A stretch of 6,215 nt of DNA from positions 1-6,215 of the forward strand of contig CAZPMT010000191.1 in the NCBI GenBank assembly GCA_964587655.1, written 5' to 3'. A program made the position numbers and the translations under genes. The stretch's first letter is position 1, and every line of letters starts with the position of its first letter. Positions 1 through 5,809 of this stretch are shown in pieces. This DNA comes from CAZPMT01 sp964587655. GTDB taxonomy: Bacteria > Hydrogenedentota > Hydrogenedentia > Hydrogenedentales > SLHB01. The notes beneath the pieces are model-generated. The model saw only the letters and a list, made by a program, of their open reading frames with translations, ran no database searches and was not told where the DNA came from.

Positions 1-2
1 GA

Positions 3-110
3 GAGGGCGAAGGTGAAGGAGAGGGAGAGGGCGAAGGTGAAGGAGAGGGAGAGGGTGAAGGTGAAGGAGAGGGAGAGGGCGAAGGTGAGGGCGAAGGAGA
101 GGGTGAAGGC
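3..110 (+). repeat. In-frame (Glu-Gly)18 coding repeat, 24-base period
   Basis: Eighteen consecutive Glu-Gly codon pairs encode a highly acidic flexible linker. At the DNA level the pattern GAG GGC GAA GGT GAA GGA / GAG GGA recurs with a 24-base period (3-26, 27-50, and 51-74 with one change), then becomes irregular. The strand is almost all purine. Because the basic unit is six bases, gain or loss of whole units leaves the protease frame intact. The tract probably continues to, or begins just upstream of, the window edge. Confidence 0.9.
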
Positions 111-2474
111 GATGTCTTGTCGAAGTTTTCGCTTGAAGTTGACAAGGGTGTCGAGCCGCCGGATGCGACACTTCCCGGACTGTCCGATTCGGACCCGCCA
201 CGCCCGCTTGCGGCGGTTATTGATGAACGCGGGAAGGTCGCACAATTCGTCGAGGATGAATTGCTGCTGGTGACAAGTGACACCCGCGCGCTCGCCGATT
301 TTGTTTCCCGCTGGCAGGGCGAGGTACTTGCATCCATCGATGCGGGCGAGTCCGGCCTGGAAATCCCGCCGATGCACCTAGTGCGAATCAATACGGCGCT
401 GGGCGACCCGTCGCAACTCGAGAAGGACATACTCGCGTTGGACCCGCAGAGCCGCGGGGCAAGCCGAGTATCAAGCGACGCAGGTCTGCGTCTTATCTCG
501 GCGGGGGCACATGAAGCGGCTGCCGGGCTTCAGGTCGGCATGAACTGGGTGGGACAGGGCGCATCGCTGGCCAACCGGATGACCAATGAGGCGGCAGGCG
601 GACCCACTGGCTTCAGTTCGGCGGGGCCGGAGATCTGGTCACGAAATGCGTTCTTCTGGAACTATCTCGATGCCGGCAGCACGCAAGACATCGGCGTGAC
701 GGAAGCCTGGTATCTGCTGGCGAACACGGGCCGGCTCGAAAATAAGGTCAAGATTGCCATTCTCGATATGGGCTTCTCGGTCATCGACAACCTCGATATC
801 CCCGCGGGATGGGATGCGGTCTCCAATGTGCTATACGTGAGCCCGACTGAAACGGAGAACCTGCTCGGGTGCACCGGCGGCAGCGGCTGTCCGTGGCACG
901 GGACGAATGTTCTTGCGGCGGCGATGGCGGTCCCCGACAATGGCTTTGGCGCGGCGGGACCGGCGGGTCCGGTTGCGGAGCCGCTCATGGTGTTCACGTT
1001 GTATGATTTCTTCACGGGCATCGCGGCCATCGCTATCGCCGCGGGAGAAGGGGCCCAAGTGGTCAATATGAGCTACGGCGCGCCGGTTCCGGCCGCCTTG
1101 TCGTGGTCCGTAGCTCCGTTTGATGTCGCCACCTTGGCGGCGCGGACCGCAGGCATGCTGCTGTTTGCCGCGGCGGGCAACGACGGACAAGACGTCGACG
1201 ACACGGACTGTTTTATCGCTTGCTGGGAGGAAACGTGGTGGACCCCCTGCGAAAACGGCGGTGTGATCTGCGTCGGGGGGCTCTCCCGGGATTCACAGAA
1301 CCGCAACTCCAATTCCAACTATGGCGCTGAAGAGGTCGACATCTTCGGTCCCTACAGCGTAATCGTTGGGCCGGACCCCACGACCGATACCGACGCGCAA
1401 CGGAAAAACGGCACGAGCTTTTCGTCGCCGTTTGTAGCGGGCGTCGCGGCACTGATATGGGCTGCCGATCCTTCGTTGGACGCGGGCGAAGTAACCAGCA
1501 TTCTTTACTCGACGGCCCACACAAGCGCCGACGGGACCGTCGGCCGCTACGTAGATGCGGGCGAGGCGGTGCGTACGGCGTTGGGCAGCGTTGTCCATAT
1601 CAACCAGCCGGCGAACGGCGCCGTCATCCATGCGGGAGTTTCGACGCCGCTCTCAGCCTTCGTGGCTGAAGGCGACAGAGGCGCTGCGACGGTGACGTGG
1701 ACCAGCAATCGGGACGGCGTTCTGGGAACCGGCGCGTCGATTTCCCGAAACGACTTGTCGATTGGGGCGCATACCATCACGGCCACGGCCCTGTTCGGAG
1801 ACGCATTCTCCACGAGCGACAGCGTGACCATCTCCGTGATCAACGATCCGCCGGAAGTCACCATCACCTCACCTGCAAACGGGTCATCGTTCTACCAAGG
1901 GCAGCCCGTGGGACTTGCGGGCACGAGCTACGACGCAAACATCCTTCCCACGCACGAATTGAGCAACAAGCAGCTCTCGTGGTTCGTTGACGATGTGCTC
2001 GCAGGACATGGCAGCACACACACGATCTCCGCTGGGACACTCAGTATCGGCGGCCACACTATTCGATTCGACGGCACGGACGGCCTGGCCACCGATTCGG
2101 AGAGCATCAGCATCACCACGCTGCCGAATCCCTCGGACTTGCCGCCGGATTCAGTGAACATAACGAATCCAGCCCAGGGCGCCAGGTTCATCGCCGACCA
2201 ATCGGACGAGGAGGGGTGGTACAAACAGGTTACGCTTCAAGGGAATGCACACGATCCGGAGGACGGAACACTCACCGGGACCTCGCTGGAATGGCGCACG
2301 AGCATCAACAGCGGTCCGCAACAACTTCTTGGCACCGGAACGTCCCTTGCGGTGAGACTGCGCGCCCCCGCGGGGTTCGACAACCTGCATGACATTACGT
2401 TGACCGCCCGGGACAGTAACGAGAACACCACCCCAGCCAGCATCCGCGTTACGGTCGTCCTGATCGTCAAGTGA
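3..2474 (+). CDS. Subtilisin-like (S8) secreted protease with C-terminal Ig-like domains, 5' partial
   Basis: The frame is open from the first full codon (position 3) to the TGA at 2472-2474, giving 823 visible residues; the true start lies upstream. The TTG at 117 opens the protease-like part but is not a credible start, because the same frame runs upstream through (Glu-Gly)18 and has no signal peptide. Residues are counted from position 3. Order: EG linker 1-36; propeptide-like region about 39-220 with the AQFVEDELLLVT and MHLVRINTALGDP segments; S8 domain about 221-529; three Ig-like domains about 530-614, 618-706 and 717-820, each opening with a V-x-I-x-x-P-x-x-G-A/S motif. The triad is visible: Asp255 (AILDMGF), His299 (PWHGTN) and Ser472 (GTSFSSP), with oxyanion Asn393 (AAGND). 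The family cleaves peptide bonds outside the cytoplasm; the substrate is unknown. By analogy with gene 3, the missing N-terminus is probably a lipoprotein signal plus PASTA repeats. All active-site residues are intact, so an active enzyme is likely. Confidence 0.93.
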   Translation, partial: EGEGEGEGEGEGEGEGEGEGEGEGEGEGEGEGEGEGDVLSKFSLEVDKGVEPPDATLPGLSDSDPPRPLAAVIDERGKVAQFVEDELLLVTSDTRALADFVSRWQGEVLASIDAGESGLEIPPMHLVRINTALGDPSQLEKDILALDPQSRGASRVSSDAGLRLISAGAHEAAAGLQVGMNWVGQGASLANRMTNEAAGGPTGFSSAGPEIWSRNAFFWNYLDAGSTQDIGVTEAWYLLANTGRLENKVKIAILDMGFSVIDNLDIPAGWDAVSNVLYVSPTETENLLGCTGGSGCPWHGTNVLAAAMAVPDNGFGAAGPAGPVAEPLMVFTLYDFFTGIAAIAIAAGEGAQVVNMSYGAPVPAALSWSVAPFDVATLAARTAGMLLFAAAGNDGQDVDDTDCFIACWEETWWTPCENGGVICVGGLSRDSQNRNSNSNYGAEEVDIFGPYSVIVGPDPTTDTDAQRKNGTSFSSPFVAGVAALIWAADPSLDAGEVTSILYSTAHTSADGTVGRYVDAGEAVRTALGSVVHINQPANGAVIHAGVSTPLSAFVAEGDRGAATVTWTSNRDGVLGTGASISRNDLSIGAHTITATALFGDAFSTSDSVTISVINDPPEVTITSPANGSSFYQGQPVGLAGTSYDANILPTHELSNKQLSWFVDDVLAGHGSTHTISAGTLSIGGHTIRFDGTDGLATDSESISITTLPNPSDLPPDSVNITNPAQGARFIADQSDEEGWYKQVTLQGNAHDPEDGTLTGTSLEWRTSINSGPQQLLGTGTSLAVRLRAPAGFDNLHDITLTARDSNENTTPASIRVTVVLIVK

Positions 2475-2476
2475 TC

Positions 2477-2493
2477 CCCGCTCACGAAGCGGG
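2477..2493 (+). other. Small hairpin just after the gene 1 stop
   Basis: CCCGCT (2477-2482) pairs with AGCGGG (2488-2493) around a five-base loop, three bases past the TGA. No T-tract follows. In the equivalent place after gene 2 the left arm is changed and the stem is lost, so it is neither conserved nor a convincing terminator. Confidence 0.3.
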
Positions 2494-2525
2494 ACGACCG
2501 TGTTCGACGGCTCGGGTTTATCCGT
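2482..2525 (+). other. Conserved block downstream of the gene 1 stop
   Basis: These 44 bases match 5469-5512 after gene 2 with a single G/A difference. That is tighter than the neighbouring coding ends, which differ at several codons. It lies in the presumed 3' untranslated region. I see no strong hairpin or open frame that explains it. Confidence 0.5.
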
Positions 2526-2588
2526 GTCGACGATACCGGCGCGTGCCTCATGATGGATTGGCGGCGCGGGGAGTAAAGTGCGGGGCCA

Positions 2589-2614
2589 AAACGTCGTGCC
2601 CGGGCACGACGTTT
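2589..2614 (+). terminator. Perfect 26-base palindrome, possible terminator or protein-binding site
   Basis: AAACGTCGTGCCC (2589-2601) is followed directly by its exact reverse complement (2602-2614). In RNA it could form an 11-bp stem closed by a four-base loop and ending in UUU. It sits between the gene 1 stop and the gene 2 promoter, where a terminator is expected. The T-run is short, and the equivalent sequence before gene 3 has lost most of the symmetry. A binding site for a dimeric regulator just upstream of the promoter is an alternative. Confidence 0.4.
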
Positions 2615-2625
2615 GAATCGCCAAA

Positions 2626-2654
2626 CTGGAATAAGCGCGCAGATCTGGTATACT
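2626..2654 (+). promoter_or_regulatory. Putative promoter of gene 2 with extended -10
   Basis: TATACT (2649-2654) matches the sigma-70 -10 consensus at five of six positions and is preceded by TGg (2646-2648), an extended -10. CTGGAA (2626-2631), 17 bases upstream, is a weak -35 (three of six). The same elements and spacing recur at 5640-5668 before gene 3. The expected transcript start is near 2661, leaving a leader of about 130 bases. Confidence 0.6.
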
Positions 2655-2660
2655 TATGTT

Positions 2661-2794
2661 GAATCCTCGCCCTTAAGTGGTTCGAAGGGAGAGGCGCTCA
2701 TCCCTGCGATGAGATTCGGACCAACTGCTGTTTCGGTGGAAGTACCCTTAAGAAATTGGAGAAGTGCTGACAAACACTACGGGAGGAACATCTG
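2661..2794 (+). promoter_or_regulatory. Structured 5' leader of gene 2 with two predicted hairpins
   Basis: Hairpin 1 spans 2666-2693: CTCGCCCTT pairs with AAGGGAGAG (one G/A mismatch) around a ten-base loop. Hairpin 2 spans 2697-2713: CTCATC pairs with GATGAG around a five-base loop. From the -10 box to 2747 this differs from the gene 3 leader at five of 99 positions, and all five lie outside the stems; 2705-2747 is identical. I cannot match it to a riboswitch class. Shared ancestry explains part of the identity, so regulatory function is inference. Confidence 0.45.
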
Positions 2795-2795
2795 A
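2709..2795 (+). CDS. Possible small leader ORF (28 codons) overlapping the gene 2 start
   Basis: ATG at 2709 opens a short frame beginning MRFGPTAVSVEVPL and ending at a TGA (2793-2795) whose last base is the A of the gene 2 ATG, an arrangement that would allow coupled translation. The first 14 residues are the same in the leader of gene 3. A purine-rich stretch (AAGGGAGAGG, 2685-2694) lies 14 bases upstream, rather far for a ribosome site and inside hairpin 1; the ATG is inside hairpin 2. The shared frame may only reflect the duplicated leader, so this is tentative. Confidence 0.2.
   Translation: MRFGPTAVSVEVPLRNWRSADKHYGRNI
2781..2786 (+). promoter_or_regulatory. Ribosome binding site of gene 2
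   Basis: GGGAGG lies eight bases before the ATG at 2795. The following codons give an excellent lipoprotein signal peptide, which fixes the start. The equivalent site precedes gene 3. Confidence 0.8.
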
Positions 2796-5461
2796 TGAGA
2801 ACCAACCGAGTAGTGAGCGTTGCCGTTCTGGGCATTCTGGCGCTTGTGGGATGCACGAAGGTTACCGTCGATCCTCTAACGCTCGCCCTTCACGTGGGTG
2901 AGACGGCCACGTTGAAGGCGAGTTCCACGTCGACTCAGGACACGTCGTTCGCCTGGAGTTCTTCCAACGATTCCGTGGCGACAGTGGATACGTCCGGCGT
3001 TGTGACAGCCGATGGCGAGGGTGGTGCGACTATCACTGCCGAGGGATCCTCGAGCGGCGCGAAGGGAACGGCTTCGGTCATTGTTACGCGTCCGGTTGGC
3101 GCCTTGTCGGAGCTTTCGCTTGAAGTTGACAAGAGTATAGTACCGCCGGATGCGACACTTCCCGGACTGTCCGATTCGGCTCCGCCGCGCCCGCTTGCAG
3201 CGATCGTCGATGAACGTGGAAGACTCGCGCAATTCGTCGAGGATGAATTGCTGCTGGTAACGAATGACGCCGGCGCGCTCGCCGATTTTATTTCGCGCTG
3301 GCAGGGCGAGGAACTTGCATCCATCGATGCCGGCGGGTCCGGCCTGGATATGCCGCCTATGCACCTGGTGCGAATCAATACGGCCCTCGGCGACCCGTCG
3401 CATCTCGAGGAAGACATATTGAAGTTGGATCCGGATAGCCGCGGTGCAAGCCGAGTATCAAGCGACGCAGGTCTGGGTCTTATCTCCGCGGGTGCGCATG
3501 AAGCGGCTGCCGGACTTCAGGTAGGCATGAACTGGGTTGGGCAGGGTTCATCGCTGGCCAGCCGATCGACCACTGAGGCGGCAGGCGGCCCCACTGGGTT
3601 CAGTTCGGCGGGGCCGGGGATCTGGTCGCGCGATGCGTTCCTCTGGAATTACCTCGACGCGGGCAGCACGCAAGACATCGGCGTGACGGAAGCCTGGTAT
3701 CTGCTGGCGAACACGGGGCGTCTTGCGAACAAGGTCAGGATTGCCATTCTCGATATGGGGTTCGCTGTCGGCGGCAACCTTGATATCCCCGCGGGATGGG
3801 ATGCGATCTCTAATGTGCCGTTCACGAGCCCGACGGGAACAACGAACCTGCTTAGTTGCAGCGGCGGCGGCAGTTGTCCGTGGCACGGGACGAACGTTCT
3901 CGAAGCGGCGATGGCGGTCCCCGACAATAGCTTTGGCGCGGCGGGACCTGCTGGACCGGTTGCAGACCCGATCATGGTTTTCACCCTGTACGATTTCTTC
4001 ACGGGCATCGGCGCCATCGTTCTAGCGGCGTCGGAAGGGGCTCAAGTAGTCAATATGAGCTACGGCGCGCCGGTTCCGGCCATCTTGTCGTGGTCCGTGA
4101 TTCCGTTTGATATAGCCACCCTGTCAGCCCGGTCCTTAGGCATGCTGCTGTTTGCCTCGGCGGGCAACGATGGACAAGACGTCGACGCCACTGACTGTTT
4201 CATCGTCTGCTGGGAGGAGACGTGGTGGACGCCTTGCGAGAACGGCGGTGTGATCTGCGTCGGGGGCATCGCACGGAATTCAAAGAACCGCAGTTCCGCT
4301 TCCAACTACGGCGGTGAAGGAGTCGACATCTTCGGCCCCTACAGCGTAGTCGTTGGGCCGGATCCCACGACGGATATCAACGCCCAGCAAAAGAACGGCA
4401 CTAGCTTCTCGTCGCCGTTCGTAGCGGGCGTCGCCGCGCTGATATGGGCTGCCAATCCTTCGTTAAACGCGAACCAAGTGACAAACATCCTTTACTCGAC
4501 GGCCCACGCGAGCCCCGACGGGACCGTCCGCCGCTATGTAAATGCGGGAGATGCGGTGCGTATGGCGTTGGGCAGCGTTATCCACATCAGCCAGCCGTCG
4601 CCTGGCGCCGTTTTCCATGGTGGAGGTGCGACGCCGCTCGCAGCTTTCGTGGCTGAAGGCGGCAGAGGCACCGCAACGGTGACGTGGACCAGCAATCGGG
4701 ACGGCGTTCTGGGAACCGGCGCGTCGATCTCGCGAAACGACTTGTCAGTTGGGACGCACACCATCACCGGCACGGCCCTGTTTGGAGACGCATTCTCCAC
4801 GAGCGACAGCGTGACCATCTCCGTGATTAACGATCCGCCGACAGTCACCATCACCTCGCCTGCGAACGGGGCATCGTTCTTCCAAGGGCAACCCGTGGCA
4901 CTCGCGGGCACGAGCTTCGACGCGAACAACGGCCCCACGTATCAACTAAGCGACGCGCAACTGTCGTGGTTCATTGACGGCGTTCTCGCAGGCCACGGCA
5001 AGATCCACACGATCTCCGCCGGGACGCTCAGCATCGGCAGCCACACGATTCGATTCGACGGCACGGACGGCCTGGCCACCGATTCGGAGAGCATCAGCAT
5101 CACCACGCAGCCGAATCCCGCGGACCTGCCGCCGGATTCAGTGAATATAACGAATCCGGCCCATGGCGCCAGCTTCACCGCCGACCTATCGGACGCTTTG
5201 GGCTGGTACAAACAGGTTACGCTTCAAGGGAACGCACACGATCCGGAGGACGGAACCCTGACCGGCGCCTCGCTGGAATGGCGCACGAGCATCAACGGCG
5301 GCTCGCAGCAACTCCTTGGCACAGGAACGTCCCTCTCGGTGAAACTGCGCGCCCCCGAACCGTTTGGCAACTCCCATGACATTACGTTGACCGCCCGGGA
5401 CAGTCACGGAAACGCGACCTCCACCAGCATCCGCGTTACGGTCATCCAGTTCAGCAAGTGA
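2795..5461 (+). CDS. Subtilisin-like (S8) lipoprotein protease with Big_2 and three Ig-like domains
   Basis: Complete, 888 residues. Residues 1-20 are a lipoprotein signal peptide: basic start MRTNR, hydrophobic core, lipobox LVGC with lipidated Cys20. Residues 22-99 form a Big_2 (bacterial Ig-like group 2) domain with VDP, GETATLKA, WSSSNDSVATVD and GVVTA signatures. From residue 104 the protein aligns without net gaps to gene 1: propeptide-like region about 104-285, S8 domain about 286-594, Ig-like domains about 595-679, 683-771 and 782-885. The catalytic set is Asp320 (ILDMG), His364 (WHGTN), Asn458 (SAGND) and Ser537 (GTSFSSP). Six cysteines (355, 361, 468, 472, 481, 488) sit near the active-site motifs and are conserved in gene 1, suggesting disulfides. 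The likely role is a membrane-anchored extracytoplasmic protease whose Ig modules hold it to a surface or polymer; the substrate is unknown. It has its own promoter and ribosome site. It ends in the last Ig domain with no sorting signal. Confidence 0.95.
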   Translation: MRTNRVVSVAVLGILALVGCTKVTVDPLTLALHVGETATLKASSTSTQDTSFAWSSSNDSVATVDTSGVVTADGEGGATITAEGSSSGAKGTASVIVTRPVGALSELSLEVDKSIVPPDATLPGLSDSAPPRPLAAIVDERGRLAQFVEDELLLVTNDAGALADFISRWQGEELASIDAGGSGLDMPPMHLVRINTALGDPSHLEEDILKLDPDSRGASRVSSDAGLGLISAGAHEAAAGLQVGMNWVGQGSSLASRSTTEAAGGPTGFSSAGPGIWSRDAFLWNYLDAGSTQDIGVTEAWYLLANTGRLANKVRIAILDMGFAVGGNLDIPAGWDAISNVPFTSPTGTTNLLSCSGGGSCPWHGTNVLEAAMAVPDNSFGAAGPAGPVADPIMVFTLYDFFTGIGAIVLAASEGAQVVNMSYGAPVPAILSWSVIPFDIATLSARSLGMLLFASAGNDGQDVDATDCFIVCWEETWWTPCENGGVICVGGIARNSKNRSSASNYGGEGVDIFGPYSVVVGPDPTTDINAQQKNGTSFSSPFVAGVAALIWAANPSLNANQVTNILYSTAHASPDGTVRRYVNAGDAVRMALGSVIHISQPSPGAVFHGGGATPLAAFVAEGGRGTATVTWTSNRDGVLGTGASISRNDLSVGTHTITGTALFGDAFSTSDSVTISVINDPPTVTITSPANGASFFQGQPVALAGTSFDANNGPTYQLSDAQLSWFIDGVLAGHGKIHTISAGTLSIGSHTIRFDGTDGLATDSESISITTQPNPADLPPDSVNITNPAHGASFTADLSDALGWYKQVTLQGNAHDPEDGTLTGASLEWRTSINGGSQQLLGTGTSLSVKLRAPEPFGNSHDITLTARDSHGNATSTSIRVTVIQFSK

Positions 5462-5639
5462 TTGCAGGTCACGAAGCGGGACGACCATGTTCGACGGCTC
5501 GGGTTTATCCGTACCGGCGATATTGGTGTGTCCATCATTATGGAACGGCGGCCCGAGGAGCAAAGTACGGGGCCGAAGCCCCATGCCCGAGCACGACATT
5601 TAGGTCGCCGAACCTGTATGTCAGCCCATAATACGGGTG
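5462..5639 (+). other. Intergenic spacer between the gene 2 stop and the gene 3 promoter
   Basis: No gene is supported here. It aligns to 2475-2625 but is more diverged than the leader that follows and carries about 28 extra bases around 5612-5639. The perfect palindrome present after gene 1 is decayed; instead a short GGGGC/GCCCC stem with a CGAA loop lies at 5569-5582. No T-tract follows, so no terminator is called. Confidence 0.6.
5469..5512 (+). other. Conserved block downstream of the gene 2 stop
   Basis: It matches 2482-2525 at 43 of 44 positions, at the same distance from the stop codon. Its role is unknown. Confidence 0.5.
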
Positions 5640-5668
5640 CTGGAATCGGCGCGCAGATCTGGTATACT
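5640..5668 (+). promoter_or_regulatory. Putative promoter of gene 3 with extended -10
   Basis: CTGGAA (5640-5645), a 17-base spacer and TGg-TATACT (-10 at 5663-5668) repeat the gene 2 promoter exactly in both boxes and spacing. The spacer differs at only a few bases near its 5' end. Confidence 0.6.
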
Positions 5669-5722
5669 TATGTCGAATTCTCGCCCTTGAGTGGTTCGAA
5701 GGGAGAGGCACTCATCCTTGCG

Positions 5723-5785
5723 ATGAGATTCGGACCAACTGCTGTTTCGGTGGAAGTACCCCTAAGTAAAGAGGAGAAGTGCTAA
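5723..5785 (+). CDS. Possible small leader ORF (20 codons) before gene 3
   Basis: ATG at 5723 opens the same MRFGPTAVSVEVPL start as the ORF in the gene 2 leader, but it then diverges (SKEEKC) and stops at TAA 5783-5785, 24 bases before gene 3. The differing ends and the lack of a well-placed ribosome site weaken the case for translation. Confidence 0.15.
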   Translation: MRFGPTAVSVEVPLSKEEKC

Positions 5786-5795
5786 CTAACGTTAC

Positions 5796-5800
5796 GGGAG
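5796..5800 (+). promoter_or_regulatory. Ribosome binding site of gene 3
   Basis: GGGAG, nine bases before the ATG at 5810, matches the gene 2 site in position. It supports this ATG, which starts a signal peptide closely similar to that of gene 2. Confidence 0.75.
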
Positions 5801-5809
5801 AAGCATCTA

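Larger units (their letters stand above)
114..2794 (+). repeat. Tandem duplication, copy A (protease core plus downstream region)
   Basis: This segment is homologous to 3101-5809. The offset is exactly 2987 bases from the start of the shared core (117 matches 3104) through the stop codon (2474 matches 5461) and on to about 2525. It then drifts to 3014-3015 because copy B has about 28 extra bases before the promoter. Homology starts abruptly: upstream sequence is the EG tract here but a Big_2 domain in copy B. Confidence 0.93.
3101..5809 (+). repeat. Tandem duplication, copy B (protease core plus downstream region)
   Basis: Homologous to 114-2794. The protein core has exactly 785 codons in both copies with only substitutions. 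The catalytic motifs, the cysteines and much of the second Ig-like domain are unchanged, while surface-like stretches vary. The homology continues through the intergenic region into the signal-peptide start of the next gene, so the unit includes promoter and leader. Confidence 0.93.
5675..5809 (+). promoter_or_regulatory. Structured 5' leader of gene 3 with two predicted hairpins
   Basis: Second copy of the leader. Hairpin 1 spans 5680-5707 and hairpin 2 spans 5711-5727, with stems identical to those before gene 2. The substitutions lie before hairpin 1, in its loop, between the hairpins and in the loop of hairpin 2. Downstream of 5761 the two leaders diverge until the ribosome site. Confidence 0.45.

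Noticed and set aside
3..110. CRISPR-like repeat array
   Set aside because: The repeats are contiguous with no spacers and are in-frame coding sequence.
117..119. TTG as the start codon of gene 1
   Set aside because: The frame stays open upstream through the Glu-Gly linker, there is no ribosome site or signal peptide at 117, and paralogues carry an N-terminal module before this point.
13..273. Lys/Arg/Glu-rich ORF of 86 codons at the start of the window
   Set aside because: It is the +1 frame of the Glu-Gly repeat and overlaps the protease frame, which has clear domain homology.
662..1631. Several minus-strand ORFs opposite the catalytic region of gene 1 (and the same opposite gene 2)
   Set aside because: They are antisense shadows of a GC-rich coding region, overlap one another and show no recognisable domain.
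2675..2693. tRNA T-loop-like GGTTCGAA in the leader
   Set aside because: There is no acceptor stem, anticodon arm or CCA context; it lies in the loop of hairpin 1.
5569..5582. GGGGC-CGAA-GCCCC hairpin as terminator of gene 2
   Set aside because: The stem is only five base pairs, lacks a T-tract, and is not present at the same place after gene 1.
5462..5785. 107-codon ORF across the second intergenic region
   Set aside because: It starts right after the gene 2 stop, runs through the promoter, and the homologous region after gene 1 does not keep the frame; only the last 20 codons are worth mention, as a possible leader ORF.
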